Origin: Sulfurimonas sp.
GTDB lineage: Bacteria > Campylobacterota > Campylobacteria > Campylobacterales > Sulfurimonadaceae
Reading direction: 5' to 3'
Length of the DNA: 9,172 nucleotides
Assembly: GCA_021107375.1 (NCBI GenBank)
Contig: JAIOSY010000262.1
Coordinates: 1 to 9,172 of the forward strand
The translations under genes were made by a program, and so were the position numbers. The notes under the pieces were generated by a model, which saw only the letters and a list, made by a program, of their open reading frames with translations, did no database searches and was not told the origin of the DNA. Within the stretch, counting starts at the first letter, position 1; the number at the start of each line of letters is the position of its first letter. This document shows positions 1 through 4,992 of this stretch, one piece after another.

Positions 1-133
1 ACTAACAGGCTTTATAATGACGGAACAGATAAAATCTATAGACTATAGAGTAAGAAAAGTTAAGTTTGTAGAGAAAGTTAGTGATGATGTTTTGGATAAA
101 GTTTTGGGGATTGTTGAGAGTGTTGTGTTTTAA
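1..133 (+). CDS. C-terminal fragment of a MazF/PemK-type endoribonuclease toxin (5' end outside window)
   Basis: Read from base 2, the frame is open to a TAA at 131-133 and gives 43 residues beginning LTGFIMTEQIKSIDYR and ending VLGIVESVVF. The pattern of a GF(I/V)(M/L)xEQ(I/V)KS(I/L)D strand followed by an R-rich turn, then FVEKVSDDVLDKVL and a terminal helix, is the usual C-terminal third of MazF/PemK/ChpB toxins. These are mRNA-cleaving ribonucleases paired with an antitoxin that is normally encoded just upstream. The N-terminal part and any antitoxin lie outside the window, so completeness and activity cannot be judged. The gene ends cleanly at the family's usual C-terminus, so I see no sign that this end is broken. 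The identification rests on motif recognition over a short stretch. Confidence 0.72.
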   Translation, partial: LTGFIMTEQIKSIDYRVRKVKFVEKVSDDVLDKVLGIVESVVF

Positions 134-164
134 TATAGTTATACAAAATAAAGAAAGTATAGAT

Positions 165-198
165 AACTTGCAAGTTTTAATATCTCAGGCAAGTTTTT
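165..198 (+). terminator. Possible weak terminator after the MazF-like gene
   Basis: AACTTGC (165-171) pairs with GCAAGTT (189-195) across a 17-base loop, and a run of five T (194-198) begins at the end of the 3' arm. It lies about 30 bases after the toxin stop. The stem is short and AT-rich and the loop is long, so this is a tentative call. Confidence 0.35.
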
Positions 199-308
199 CA
201 TGGTTTATACAAAAGATTTAAAGAATATTTTAAAAAGTAAGACTTGAAATAGTAATGTAAATTCAAGGCGTGATTGAGGAAGGATACTATAAGTATCTGA
301 CGAAAGAA

Positions 309-327
309 CAACGCAGAAAATGCGTTG
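309..327 (-). terminator. Probable ahpC transcription terminator
   Basis: CAACGCA (309-315) and TGCGTTG (321-327) form a perfect 7-bp stem with a 5-base loop, 22 bases beyond the ahpC stop. On the minus strand the stem is followed by TTCTTTC, a weak but plausible U-rich tail. A second perfect palindrome at 283-297 lies further downstream and could act as a backup or 3'-end structure. Confidence 0.6.
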
Positions 328-349
328 CTATTTCGAGTCGTTTAAAGGA

Positions 350-946
350 CTATAAGTCACCTTCGTGCTTACCTAGGTATTCTGCAACACCTTCAGTTGT
401 AGCTTTCATACCTTCGTCACCTTTTACCCAACCAGCAGGACAAACTTCACCGTGCTCATCAGTAAACTGCATAGTATCTACCATTCTTAACATCTCATCA
501 ATGTTTCTACCAAGTGGTAAGTCATTGATAACTGCGTGACGAACCACACCTTTAGCATCTATTAAAAATGAACCACGAAGAGCAACTGCTCCACCGAAAA
601 GTACATCGTAATCTTTAGAGATTTGTTTTGTAAGGTCAGCTACTAGTGGGTAACCAACTCTACCGATACCACCTTCGTTGATTGGAGTTTCTCTCCATGC
701 AAAGTGAGAAAATTGGCTATCTACAGAACAACCGATTACTTCTACACCACGATCTTTGAACTCTTTAAGTCTGTGATCAAAAGCGATAAGCTCAGAAGGA
801 CATACGAAAGTAAAATCTAGTGGATAGAAAAATAAAACTGTACCTTTTTCACCCATATTCTCTGATAATTTGAAATCTTCAACGATTGAACCGTCACCTA
901 AAACTGTTGTTGCTGTAAAGTCTGGAGCTTGATTTGTTACTAACAT
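350..946 (-). CDS. ahpC: AhpC/TsaA-type typical 2-Cys peroxiredoxin
   Basis: This 198-residue cytosolic peroxidase reduces hydrogen peroxide, organic peroxides and peroxynitrite with thiol reductants. The peroxidatic cysteine is C49 in DFTFVCPSE and the resolving cysteine is C169 in GEVCPAGW, the arrangement of typical 2-Cys peroxiredoxins that form a disulfide across a dimer. A GGIG motif lies at 92-95. The C-terminal helix reads EYL where overoxidation-sensitive enzymes usually have YF. Length and sequence closely match Helicobacter TsaA and Campylobacter AhpC. The ATG start is supported by AAGGA (minus strand, 954-958) seven bases upstream. It lies downstream of perR on the same strand, separated by about 110 bases holding a candidate promoter and PerR-like palindromes, so peroxide- or iron-responsive control is likely. 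Confidence 0.96.
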   Translation of the reverse strand: MLVTNQAPDFTATTVLGDGSIVEDFKLSENMGEKGTVLFFYPLDFTFVCPSELIAFDHRLKEFKDRGVEVIGCSVDSQFSHFAWRETPINEGGIGRVGYPLVADLTKQISKDYDVLFGGAVALRGSFLIDAKGVVRHAVINDLPLGRNIDEMLRMVDTMQFTDEHGEVCPAGWVKGDEGMKATTEGVAEYLGKHEGDL

Positions 947-981
947 ATATATGTCCTTGTGTTTGTTTAATTTATGGTGGA

Positions 982-987
982 ATTTTA
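982..987 (-). promoter_or_regulatory. Candidate -10 box of ahpC (TAAAAT)
   Basis: On the minus strand TAAAAT occurs 35 bases upstream of the ahpC ATG, which predicts a transcript start near 975 and a leader of roughly 28 bases including the AAGGA ribosome binding site. No convincing -35 hexamer is seen, as is common for housekeeping promoters in this phylum. An alternative start further upstream (TATTAC, about 1025-1030) would place the palindrome at 1038-1056 at the promoter instead. Confidence 0.45.
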
Positions 988-991
988 GCTA

Positions 992-1010
992 AAGAATATT
1001 AATTAATCTT
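992..1010. promoter_or_regulatory. Imperfect palindrome next to the ahpC -10 box, possible operator
   Basis: On the minus strand this 19-base stretch reads AAGATTAATTAATATTCTT. Seven of nine base pairs are symmetric about the centre. It sits immediately upstream of the predicted -10 box, where a repressor would block transcription. It matches the GATAAT-N-ATTATC pattern only loosely, so it could simply be AT-rich promoter sequence. Confidence 0.3.
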
Positions 1011-1037
1011 AGTCCAAGTAAAGTAATATTTTTATTT

Positions 1038-1056
1038 AAGGATAAATTTTATCTTT
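1038..1056. promoter_or_regulatory. Putative PerR/Fur box between perR and ahpC
   Basis: The core GATAAATTTTATC (1041-1053) is a perfect 13-base palindrome around T1047. Flanks AAG and TTT extend it to 19 bases with one mismatch. It resembles the site upstream of rrc (GATAATTATTATC) and the general Fur/PerR box. It touches the perR stop codon (1056-1058) and lies about 90 bases upstream of the ahpC start, so it may control ahpC. Confidence 0.55.
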
Positions 1057-1463
1057 TAGTTTTGCTGACAATTTTTACATAAACCTGATAGAACTAAATC
1101 ACTTGAATTTATCTTAAAAGTGTTTGTTCTTGCAACTTCATTTATTATATTATCTAAATCAATAATAATATCTTGAATCTCTCCACATTTTTCACATGCA
1201 AAGTGTGAATGGTTCTCTTTTGTAAGTTCATAAACTGATTTGGCATGTGGAATTTTAACCTCTTGGATAAAAGAATTTTCTAACATCAGGTTAATATTCT
1301 TATATATAGTAGCAAGTGAGATAGAGTTAAATTTTTTTACCATCACCTTATATAAACTCTCAATGGTTATATGACCTTGCACATATAGTACATCTGTAAT
1401 AGCCAATCTTTGGGGAGTAGCCTTTAAATTATGTTGTCTTAAAATATCTGTATAATTAATCAT
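1056..1463 (-). CDS. perR: PerR-type peroxide-sensing Fur-family repressor
   Basis: This 135-residue protein has an N-terminal winged helix (residues about 1-75, with LKATPQR and SLATIYKNI) and a C-terminal metal-binding and dimerisation domain. Structural zinc cysteines are C90, C93, C129 and C132. The regulatory metal ligands H31, E79, H85, H87 and D98 align with Bacillus subtilis PerR H37, D85, H91, H93 and D104 at a constant offset of six. The residue matching D104 is Asp, which favours peroxide-sensing PerR over iron-sensing Fur; the D85 position is Glu here. In peroxide-sensing PerR proteins iron-catalysed histidine oxidation releases DNA. The frame extends upstream to a GTG at 1476-1478, but I chose ATG 1461-1463 because a TATAAT box at 1470-1475 puts the GTG upstream of the predicted transcript start. 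It diverges from rrc and precedes ahpC. Confidence 0.92.
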   Translation of the reverse strand: MINYTDILRQHNLKATPQRLAITDVLYVQGHITIESLYKVMVKKFNSISLATIYKNINLMLENSFIQEVKIPHAKSVYELTKENHSHFACEKCGEIQDIIIDLDNIINEVARTNTFKINSSDLVLSGLCKNCQQN

Positions 1464-1469
1464 AATGGA

Positions 1470-1475
1470 ATTATA
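1470..1475 (-). promoter_or_regulatory. perR -10 box (TATAAT) placed for a leaderless transcript
   Basis: On the minus strand the order is GTG, TATAAT, six bases (TCCATT), ATG. A transcript usually starts about seven bases after the -10 hexamer, which falls on the A of the perR ATG or within a base or two of it. No Shine-Dalgarno sequence precedes that ATG. A leaderless perR mRNA is therefore the simplest reading. Confidence 0.6.
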
Positions 1476-1489
1476 CACTAATTTCTAAT

Positions 1490-1506
1490 AAAGGATAAAA
1501 ATTATT
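1490..1506. promoter_or_regulatory. Degenerate PerR/Fur-box-like site upstream of perR
   Basis: AAAGGATAAAAATTAT (1490-1505) matches the reverse complement of the rrc-side site (AAAGGATAATAATTAT) at 15 of 16 positions, so the two form an inverted pair across the divergent intergenic region, with centres about 46 bases apart. Its own internal palindrome is weak (four of six core pairs). It falls about 30-43 bases upstream of the predicted perR start, a suitable place for autoregulation. Confidence 0.45.
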
Positions 1507-1535
1507 ATTTATACTTAAAGCTACAATAATTTATT

Positions 1536-1556
1536 AAAAGATAATTATTATCCTTT
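1536..1556. promoter_or_regulatory. Putative PerR/Fur box controlling rrc
   Basis: The core GATAATTATTATC (1540-1552) is a perfect palindrome around T1546, and the A/T flanks extend it to 21 bases with one mismatch. It covers about -26 to -46 relative to the predicted rrc transcript start, overlapping the -35 region, so a bound repressor would block transcription. It is the best match in the window to the GATAAT-N-ATTATC box of Fur/PerR proteins. Confidence 0.68.
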
Positions 1557-1569
1557 AAGTTTAAGAGAG

Positions 1570-1575
1570 TACAAT
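1570..1575 (+). promoter_or_regulatory. rrc -10 box (TACAAT)
   Basis: TACAAT lies 30 bases before the rrc ATG, predicting a transcript start near 1582 and a leader of about 24 bases that contains TAGGAG (1594-1599), six bases before the start codon. The PerR-like palindrome lies just upstream. Confidence 0.55.
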
Positions 1576-1605
1576 CTTATAAGCTAAAAGAGATAGGAGT
1601 TTGAA

Positions 1606-2265
1606 ATGAGACAGTATGAAACATATAAGTGTAACAGATGTGGTAATGAAGTAGAAGTACAAAGCGTTGGTGGTGGAGAGCTTCATTGTTGTGGAGAGGC
1701 TATGGTTATGATAACTGAGAATCTAACAGTTGTAAATTTACTTAAAGCATTTGCAGGTGAATCACAAGCTAGAAATAAGTATGAGTATTTTGCTAAAACT
1801 GCTCAAAAAGAGGGTTATAGAGATATAGCAGAACATTTTCAAAGAGCAGCAAACAATGAAAAAACTCATGCTAAACTTGAACTAGCATTATCTAATAGAA
1901 TGATAAATGACTCAGAGGAGAGTTGGGGTTCAACTGCTCAGAATCTTCAAATGGCTATAGATGGAGAGTCATATGAGAACTTAACAATGTATCCTGACTT
2001 TGCTAAAATTGCAAAAGATGAGGGTTATAAAGAAGCTGCAAGATTATTTACTGGAATCGGTAAAGTAGAGGTGGAACATGAAAAAATGTTTAAAATGCTT
2101 TTAGAAAGATTAGAAGCTGATGCTGAATTCACAAGTGAAAATGAAGAGGAAGCTTGGATTTGTGAGATTTGTGGGCATGTGCATTATGGAAAAAAAGCTC
2201 CTAAAAATTGTCCTGTTTGTAAGCATGATGAGAAGTATTTTTCAAGACTTAATTCTAAAAAGTAG
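1606..2265 (+). CDS. rrc: Three-domain rubrerythrin (desulforubrerythrin), peroxide reductase
   Basis: This 219-residue non-haem iron protein has three metal domains in order. A desulforedoxin-like N-terminus carries C9, C12, C28 and C29. A rubrerythrin four-helix domain (about 40-170) has diiron ligands E52, E85, H88, E121, E124, E155 and H158. A C-terminal rubredoxin carries C186, C189, C202 and C205. This is the desulforubrerythrin architecture described for C. jejuni Rrc (Cj0012c). Rubrerythrins reduce hydrogen peroxide to water in the cytoplasm, with the rubredoxin centre passing electrons to the diiron site. All metal ligands are present. The ATG is supported by TAGGAG six bases upstream. 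It is transcribed divergently from perR with a PerR-like palindrome at its promoter, consistent with peroxide induction. No clear terminator is seen before metK. Confidence 0.95.
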   Translation: MRQYETYKCNRCGNEVEVQSVGGGELHCCGEAMVMITENLTVVNLLKAFAGESQARNKYEYFAKTAQKEGYRDIAEHFQRAANNEKTHAKLELALSNRMINDSEESWGSTAQNLQMAIDGESYENLTMYPDFAKIAKDEGYKEAARLFTGIGKVEVEHEKMFKMLLERLEADAEFTSENEEEAWICEICGHVHYGKKAPKNCPVCKHDEKYFSRLNSKK

Positions 2266-2279
2266 TTTTAATTTACTCT

Positions 2280-2288
2280 TGCTATAAT
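2280..2288 (+). promoter_or_regulatory. metK extended -10 promoter (TGCTATAAT)
   Basis: A consensus TATAAT (2283-2288) with the extended TG motif (TTGC just upstream) lies 48 bases before the metK ATG. The predicted transcript start is near 2295, giving a leader of about 40 bases that contains the AAGGA ribosome binding site at 2325-2329. metK can therefore be transcribed independently of rrc. Confidence 0.7.
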
Positions 2289-2289
2289 T

Positions 2290-2339
2290 TCATCGATTTA
2301 TAGAGCTAGACTTTATAACTCAACAAGGAAAATCGATGA
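2290..2339 (+). repeat. 10-bp inverted repeat enclosing the metK leader and start codon
   Basis: TCATCGATTT (2290-2299) is perfectly complementary to AAATCGATGA (2330-2339), and the second arm contains the metK ATG at 2336-2338. The ribosome binding site sits in the 30-base loop. If the RNA starts near 2295, only about half of the first arm would be transcribed from the local promoter, while read-through RNA from rrc would carry all of it. Confidence 0.5.
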
Positions 2340-3493
2340 CTAAAGAGTATATATTTACTTCAGAGTCTGTAACAGAAGGGCATCCTGATAAGATGGCTGA
2401 TCAAATCAGTGATGCAATTTTGGATTATATAATTGAGAGAGATACTGATGCACGAGTGGCATGTGAAACAGTAGTATCTAATGGTTTTTGTGTAATCGCA
2501 GGTGAACTTAAGACAACAGCTTATGCCCCAATGCAAGAGATAGCTAGAAAGGTTATCCAAGAGATTGGTTATACGGATGCAAATTATGGCTTTGATTATA
2601 GAGCCGCAGCAGTCCTAAATGGGATAGGGGAGCAATCTCCTGATATTAACCAAGGTGTTGATAGAGAAAGTGGGGAGATTGGAGCTGGTGATCAAGGGAT
2701 GATGTTTGGTTATGCTTGTCGTGAAACAGATGTTCTTATGCCTCTCCCAATCCATTTAGCACACCGTTTAACTCAACGCTTAGCTGAAGTTAGAAAAGAG
2801 GGGATTGTTCCTTATCTTCGTCCTGATGGAAAAGCACAAATAAGTGTTAAATATATTGGAGATAAACCAGTTTCTGTTAATACGGTTGTAGTCTCAACCC
2901 AACACTCCCCTGATGTTTCTCAAAAACAGATTAGAGAGGATATGATAGTTGAAGTTATAAACCAAGTTATCCCTAAAAATATGATGAATAATGATACTGT
3001 TATACATATTAATCCAACTGGTAAATTTGTTATAGGTGGTCCACAAGGTGATGCTGGATTGACGGGTAGAAAAATTATAGTTGATACTTATGGTGGAAGT
3101 TGTCCTCATGGTGGTGGAGCATTTTCAGGTAAAGATCCAACTAAAGTTGATAGAAGTGCAGCTTATGCCGCTAGGCATGTGGCTAAAAATCTTGTAGCTG
3201 CTGGAGCATGTGATAGGGCTACTATTCAGATTGCTTACGCCATCGGTGTTGTTCAACCTATTTCTATAATGGTAGATACTCATAGTACTGGCAAGGTAGA
3301 TGAAGAGAAAATAGAATCATGTGTAAAAGAACTTTTTGATTTATCTCCTAAAGGGATTATAGATTCTTTAGATTTACTTCGTCCAATTTATAGAAAAACT
3401 GCTTCTTATGGACATTTTGGAAGAGAAGAAGATGGTTTTAGTTGGGAAAAAATAAATAGGGTAGATGAGATTAAAAACTATTTAGATTTGTAA
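2336..3493 (+). CDS. metK: S-adenosylmethionine synthetase (methionine adenosyltransferase)
   Basis: This 385-residue cytosolic enzyme makes S-adenosylmethionine from methionine and ATP, releasing phosphate and diphosphate. It supplies the methyl donor for DNA, RNA and protein methylation and for quinone synthesis, among others. The N-terminus [12 protein letters not shown] contains the active-site H16, D18 and K19. [16 protein letters not shown] is the second conserved block, and [19 protein letters not shown] (from residue 259) is the glycine-rich ATP/phosphate loop. Length is normal for the family and the sequence is intact. AAGGA at 2325-2329 supports the ATG. It has its own extended -10 promoter. 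I see no SAM riboswitch: the leader is only about 40 bases. No convincing terminator follows before fdxA. Confidence 0.97.
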   Translation: MTKEYIFTSESVTEGHPDKMADQISDAILDYIIERDTDARVACETVVSNGFCVIAGELKTTAYAPMQEIARKVIQEIGYTDANYGFDYRAAAVLNGIGEQSPDINQGVDRESGEIGAGDQGMMFGYACRETDVLMPLPIHLAHRLTQRLAEVRKEGIVPYLRPDGKAQISVKYIGDKPVSVNTVVVSTQHSPDVSQKQIREDMIVEVINQVIPKNMMNNDTVIHINPTGKFVIGGPQGDAGLTGRKIIVDTYGGSCPHGGGAFSGKDPTKVDRSAAYAARHVAKNLVAAGACDRATIQIAYAIGVVQPISIMVDTHSTGKVDEEKIESCVKELFDLSPKGIIDSLDLLRPIYRKTASYGHFGREEDGFSWEKINRVDEIKNYLDL

Positions 3494-3553
3494 CTTTTAA
3501 GTAAATTTTATTTTAATGGAGTTCATTTTAGCTACATTTAAAAATCTTAAGTG

Positions 3554-3559
3554 TATAGT
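3554..3559 (+). promoter_or_regulatory. Candidate fdxA -10 box (TATAGT)
   Basis: TATAGT preceded by TG lies 28 bases before the fdxA ATG, predicting a transcript start near 3566 and a short leader with a strong AAGGAG ribosome binding site (3577-3582), five bases before the start codon. The 94-base metK-fdxA gap shows no clear terminator for metK. Confidence 0.45.
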
Positions 3560-3587
3560 TTGTTTACAAAATATTTAAGGAGAAAAT

Positions 3588-3872
3588 ATGGCAGTAATTA
3601 TTAATGACACTTGTATCAACTGTGGTGCTTGTATCGATGAATGTCCAGTAGAAGCAATTGTAGATGAGGATGATAATCCAACAGATGAGGATGTTTATTA
3701 TGTTTACTCTGATAAATGTGTAGAGTGTGTTGGTCATCATGACGAACCAGCTTGTGCAACTGCATGTCCAACGGAGGGTTGTATCACTTGGGATGCTATC
3801 GGTGATAGCCCAGAACATCGTGATGACATCACAGATGATCAAAGATCAAATAAAGAAGCTGTAGTAGAATAG
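3588..3872 (+). CDS. fdxA: 2[4Fe-4S] ferredoxin, Alvin-like
   Basis: This 94-residue cytosolic electron carrier should hold two [4Fe-4S] clusters. The first motif is CINCGACIDECP (C9, C12, C15, with C19 completing the second cluster). The second is CVEC-x8-CATACP (C44, C47, C56, C60). The eight-residue insertion between the second and third cysteines of the second motif, plus an acidic C-terminal extension, is typical of Allochromatium vinosum-type ferredoxins, which have very low-potential clusters. C65 is an extra cysteine also present in relatives. It closely resembles C. jejuni FdxA, an iron-induced ferredoxin linked to aerotolerance and encoded beside ahpC there. Here it is about 2.6 kb from ahpC. 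It has its own promoter and is followed by a strong terminator, so it is probably monocistronic or the end of a metK transcript. Confidence 0.93.
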   Translation: MAVIINDTCINCGACIDECPVEAIVDEDDNPTDEDVYYVYSDKCVECVGHHDEPACATACPTEGCITWDAIGDSPEHRDDITDDQRSNKEAVVE

Positions 3873-3884
3873 TCTTTTTATTTA

Positions 3885-3913
3885 TGAGGCACTTTTAAGT
3901 GCTTCATTTTTTT
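3885..3913 (+). terminator. Strong rho-independent terminator after fdxA
   Basis: TGAGGCACTT (3885-3894) pairs with AAGTGCTTCA (3897-3906), with a single G-U pair and a tight loop, followed directly by seven T (3907-3913). It starts 12 bases after the fdxA stop and separates fdxA from ndk. Confidence 0.88.
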
Positions 3914-3946
3914 ATCTTTGTAAAATCTACAGTTTTTGTAGTAAAC

Positions 3947-3988
3947 TCAATCTTTTTTTCACTTTAAACATAAATCAATCTTTTTTTC
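3947..3988 (+). repeat. Two direct copies of TCAATCTTTTTTTC upstream of ndk
   Basis: The same 14-mer occurs at 3947-3960 and 3975-3988, exactly 28 bases apart. The second copy ends two bases before the ndk -10 box. T-rich tracts phased about every 10-14 bases upstream of -10 boxes are typical of promoters in Helicobacter and Campylobacter, so this may be a promoter element rather than a regulator site. Confidence 0.6.
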
Positions 3989-3990
3989 GG

Positions 3991-3996
3991 TACAAT
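3991..3996 (+). promoter_or_regulatory. ndk-operon -10 box (TACAAT)
   Basis: TACAAT lies 35 bases before the ndk ATG, predicting a start near 4003 and a leader of about 28 bases with AGGAG at 4021-4025. As no other promoter or terminator is evident until fabH, it probably drives ndk through fabH. Confidence 0.6.
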
Positions 3997-4030
3997 TCCA
4001 TCCTAATTTTATATTTTTACAGGAGATTTG

Positions 4031-4444
4031 ATGGAAAGAACACTATCAATAATTAAGCCAGATGCAGTTGCTAAAGGTGTTATCGGAAAAATTTTAGACA
4101 GATTTGAAAGTAATGGTCTTAAAATAGCTGCTACTAGAAAGATTCAACTTTCTCGTATGGATGCTGAAGCATTTTATGCTGTTCACGCTGAGAGACCTTT
4201 CTTTGGTGACTTAGTTGATTTCATGATTAGTGGACCAGTTGTAGTTTCAGTTTTAGAGGGTGAAAATGCAATGCAAATTAACCGTGATTTAATGGGTGCT
4301 ACTAACCCTAAAGAAGCTGAAGCTGGTACTATCCGTGCAGATTTCGCTGAAAATATAGATGCAAATGCAGTTCATGGAAGTGATTCTGTTGAAAATGCAG
4401 CTATTGAGATTGCATTTTTCTTTTCAGAAAGAGAAATTTCTTAA
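4031..4444 (+). CDS. ndk: Nucleoside diphosphate kinase
   Basis: This 137-residue enzyme transfers the terminal phosphate of ATP to nucleoside diphosphates through a phosphohistidine, balancing NTP and dNTP pools. The N-terminus [12 protein letters not shown] is diagnostic. The catalytic histidine is H115 in NAVHGSDS. The nucleotide-binding segment [17 protein letters not shown] follows the family closely, and length is normal. The frame extends one codon upstream to a TTG (4028), but ATG 4031 with AGGAG five bases upstream is the better start. It is first in a compact operon; the next gene starts nine bases after its stop. Confidence 0.96.
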   Translation: MERTLSIIKPDAVAKGVIGKILDRFESNGLKIAATRKIQLSRMDAEAFYAVHAERPFFGDLVDFMISGPVVVSVLEGENAMQINRDLMGATNPKEAEAGTIRADFAENIDANAVHGSDSVENAAIEIAFFFSEREIS

Positions 4445-4453
4445 GTAAAACTT

Positions 4454-4804
4454 TTGAAAGTAACTCTTCGAAAAGTAACAAAAACACCCTTAGATTTTAA
4501 AGTAAAATCTGATGAAATAACTTTTAAAGGTTATTTAGAGTATCATTCTGGTAAATTAATTTTGCTCAAAGCAAATCTCAATGGGTTTTTAATTAAGCCG
4601 TGTGATGTTTGTGGTGAAGAATTTAAATTATCAGTGGATGAAGATGTTGAATTCTTCATTTGTGATGGTATTTTTAAAGATGATAATAGCATTGAATTAG
4701 ATGTTGTTGAATCTTTTAATGATACGGTAGATATTGAAGAGCTTTTAAACTCTGAGATTGAACTTATCAAAAGCGACTATCATAGTTGCGAAAATTGTAA
4801 ATAA
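4454..4804 (+). CDS. DUF177/YceD-family protein with two CxxC pairs
   Basis: This 116-residue protein lies directly upstream of rpmF, the hallmark position of the YceD/DUF177 family, whose members are co-expressed with L32 and in some organisms affect 23S rRNA. Sequence support includes an early beta-rich segment, then KPCDVCGEEF (C50, C53), an acidic middle (DEDVEFF) and an acidic helix (VDIEELLNSEIEL). A second pair, C112 and C115 in HSCENCK, ends the protein, so a structural zinc site is possible (inference). The start is a TTG (4454-4456) nine bases after the ndk stop with no clear Shine-Dalgarno, and there is no internal methionine to use instead. Translational coupling to ndk is likely. 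Function beyond family membership is not established. Confidence 0.78.
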   Translation: MKVTLRKVTKTPLDFKVKSDEITFKGYLEYHSGKLILLKANLNGFLIKPCDVCGEEFKLSVDEDVEFFICDGIFKDDNSIELDVVESFNDTVDIEELLNSEIELIKSDYHSCENCK

Positions 4805-4839
4805 ATTTTACAAACAAAATTTAAATAAAGGAATAAATT

Positions 4840-4989
4840 ATGGCAGTACCTAAGAGACGAGTATCTCATTCGCGTTCAGCAAAAAGAAGAACTCACTATA
4901 AAATCACTTTAGCTAAACCAGTTAAAGATGCAGATGGAACATATAGATTACCACACCACATCAACCCAACTACTGGTGAGTATAAATAG
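4840..4989 (+). CDS. rpmF: 50S ribosomal protein L32
   Basis: This 49-residue basic protein begins [20 protein letters not shown], the conserved L32 N-terminus. The C-terminal half [21 protein letters not shown] matches the family, including the HxxxxTGxY ending. The zinc-binding cysteines found in some L32 proteins are absent, so this is the cysteine-free form. AAGGA (4828-4832) lies seven bases before the ATG. It lies between the DUF177 gene and plsX, the widely conserved yceD-rpmF-plsX-fabH order. plsX starts three bases after its stop. Confidence 0.96.
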   Translation: MAVPKRRVSHSRSAKRRTHYKITLAKPVKDADGTYRLPHHINPTTGEYK

Positions 4990-4992
4990 TCA

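Larger units (their letters stand above)
134..349. other. AT-rich intergenic region between toxin and ahpC
   Basis: This gap separates the plus-strand toxin end from the minus-strand ahpC end. It holds a possible weak terminator for the toxin (165-198), a perfect 12-base palindrome AACTTGCAAGTT (165-176), a 6+6 inverted repeat GATACT-ATA-AGTATC (283-297) and the probable ahpC terminator (309-327). A GTG-initiated reading frame starts at 270 and runs into ahpC antisense. It has no good ribosome binding site and I recognise no family, so it is not called. No other gene is visible. Confidence 0.6.

Noticed and set aside
270..539. Plus-strand reading frame beginning MIEEGYYKYLTKEQRRK
   Set aside because: Most of it is antisense to ahpC, it starts at a GTG without a good ribosome binding site, and its first 27 codons include the ahpC terminator hairpin. 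I recognise no family.
1464..1478. GTG start giving perR five extra residues (MYNSI)
   Set aside because: The codons overlap the TATAAT box and lie upstream of the predicted transcript start; the ATG at 1461-1463 aligns with known PerR N-termini.
2289..2335. SAM-type riboswitch before metK
   Set aside because: The leader is only about 40 bases, too short for known SAM riboswitches, and lacks their conserved cores. Only the simple inverted repeat is present.
2360..3109. Minus-strand frames inside metK
   Set aside because: They are antisense to an intact, highly conserved metK, rich in Ile/Tyr/Ser/Asn as expected from AT-rich shadows, and have no ribosome binding sites.
3564..3842. Minus-strand frame opposite fdxA
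   Set aside because: Shadow of the ferredoxin gene; hydrophobic threonine/isoleucine-rich composition with no motif.
3914..4030. Small gene or RNA between fdxA and ndk
   Set aside because: The stretch is T-rich with two direct repeats and a -10 box; it has no open frame with a ribosome binding site and no further stable hairpin.
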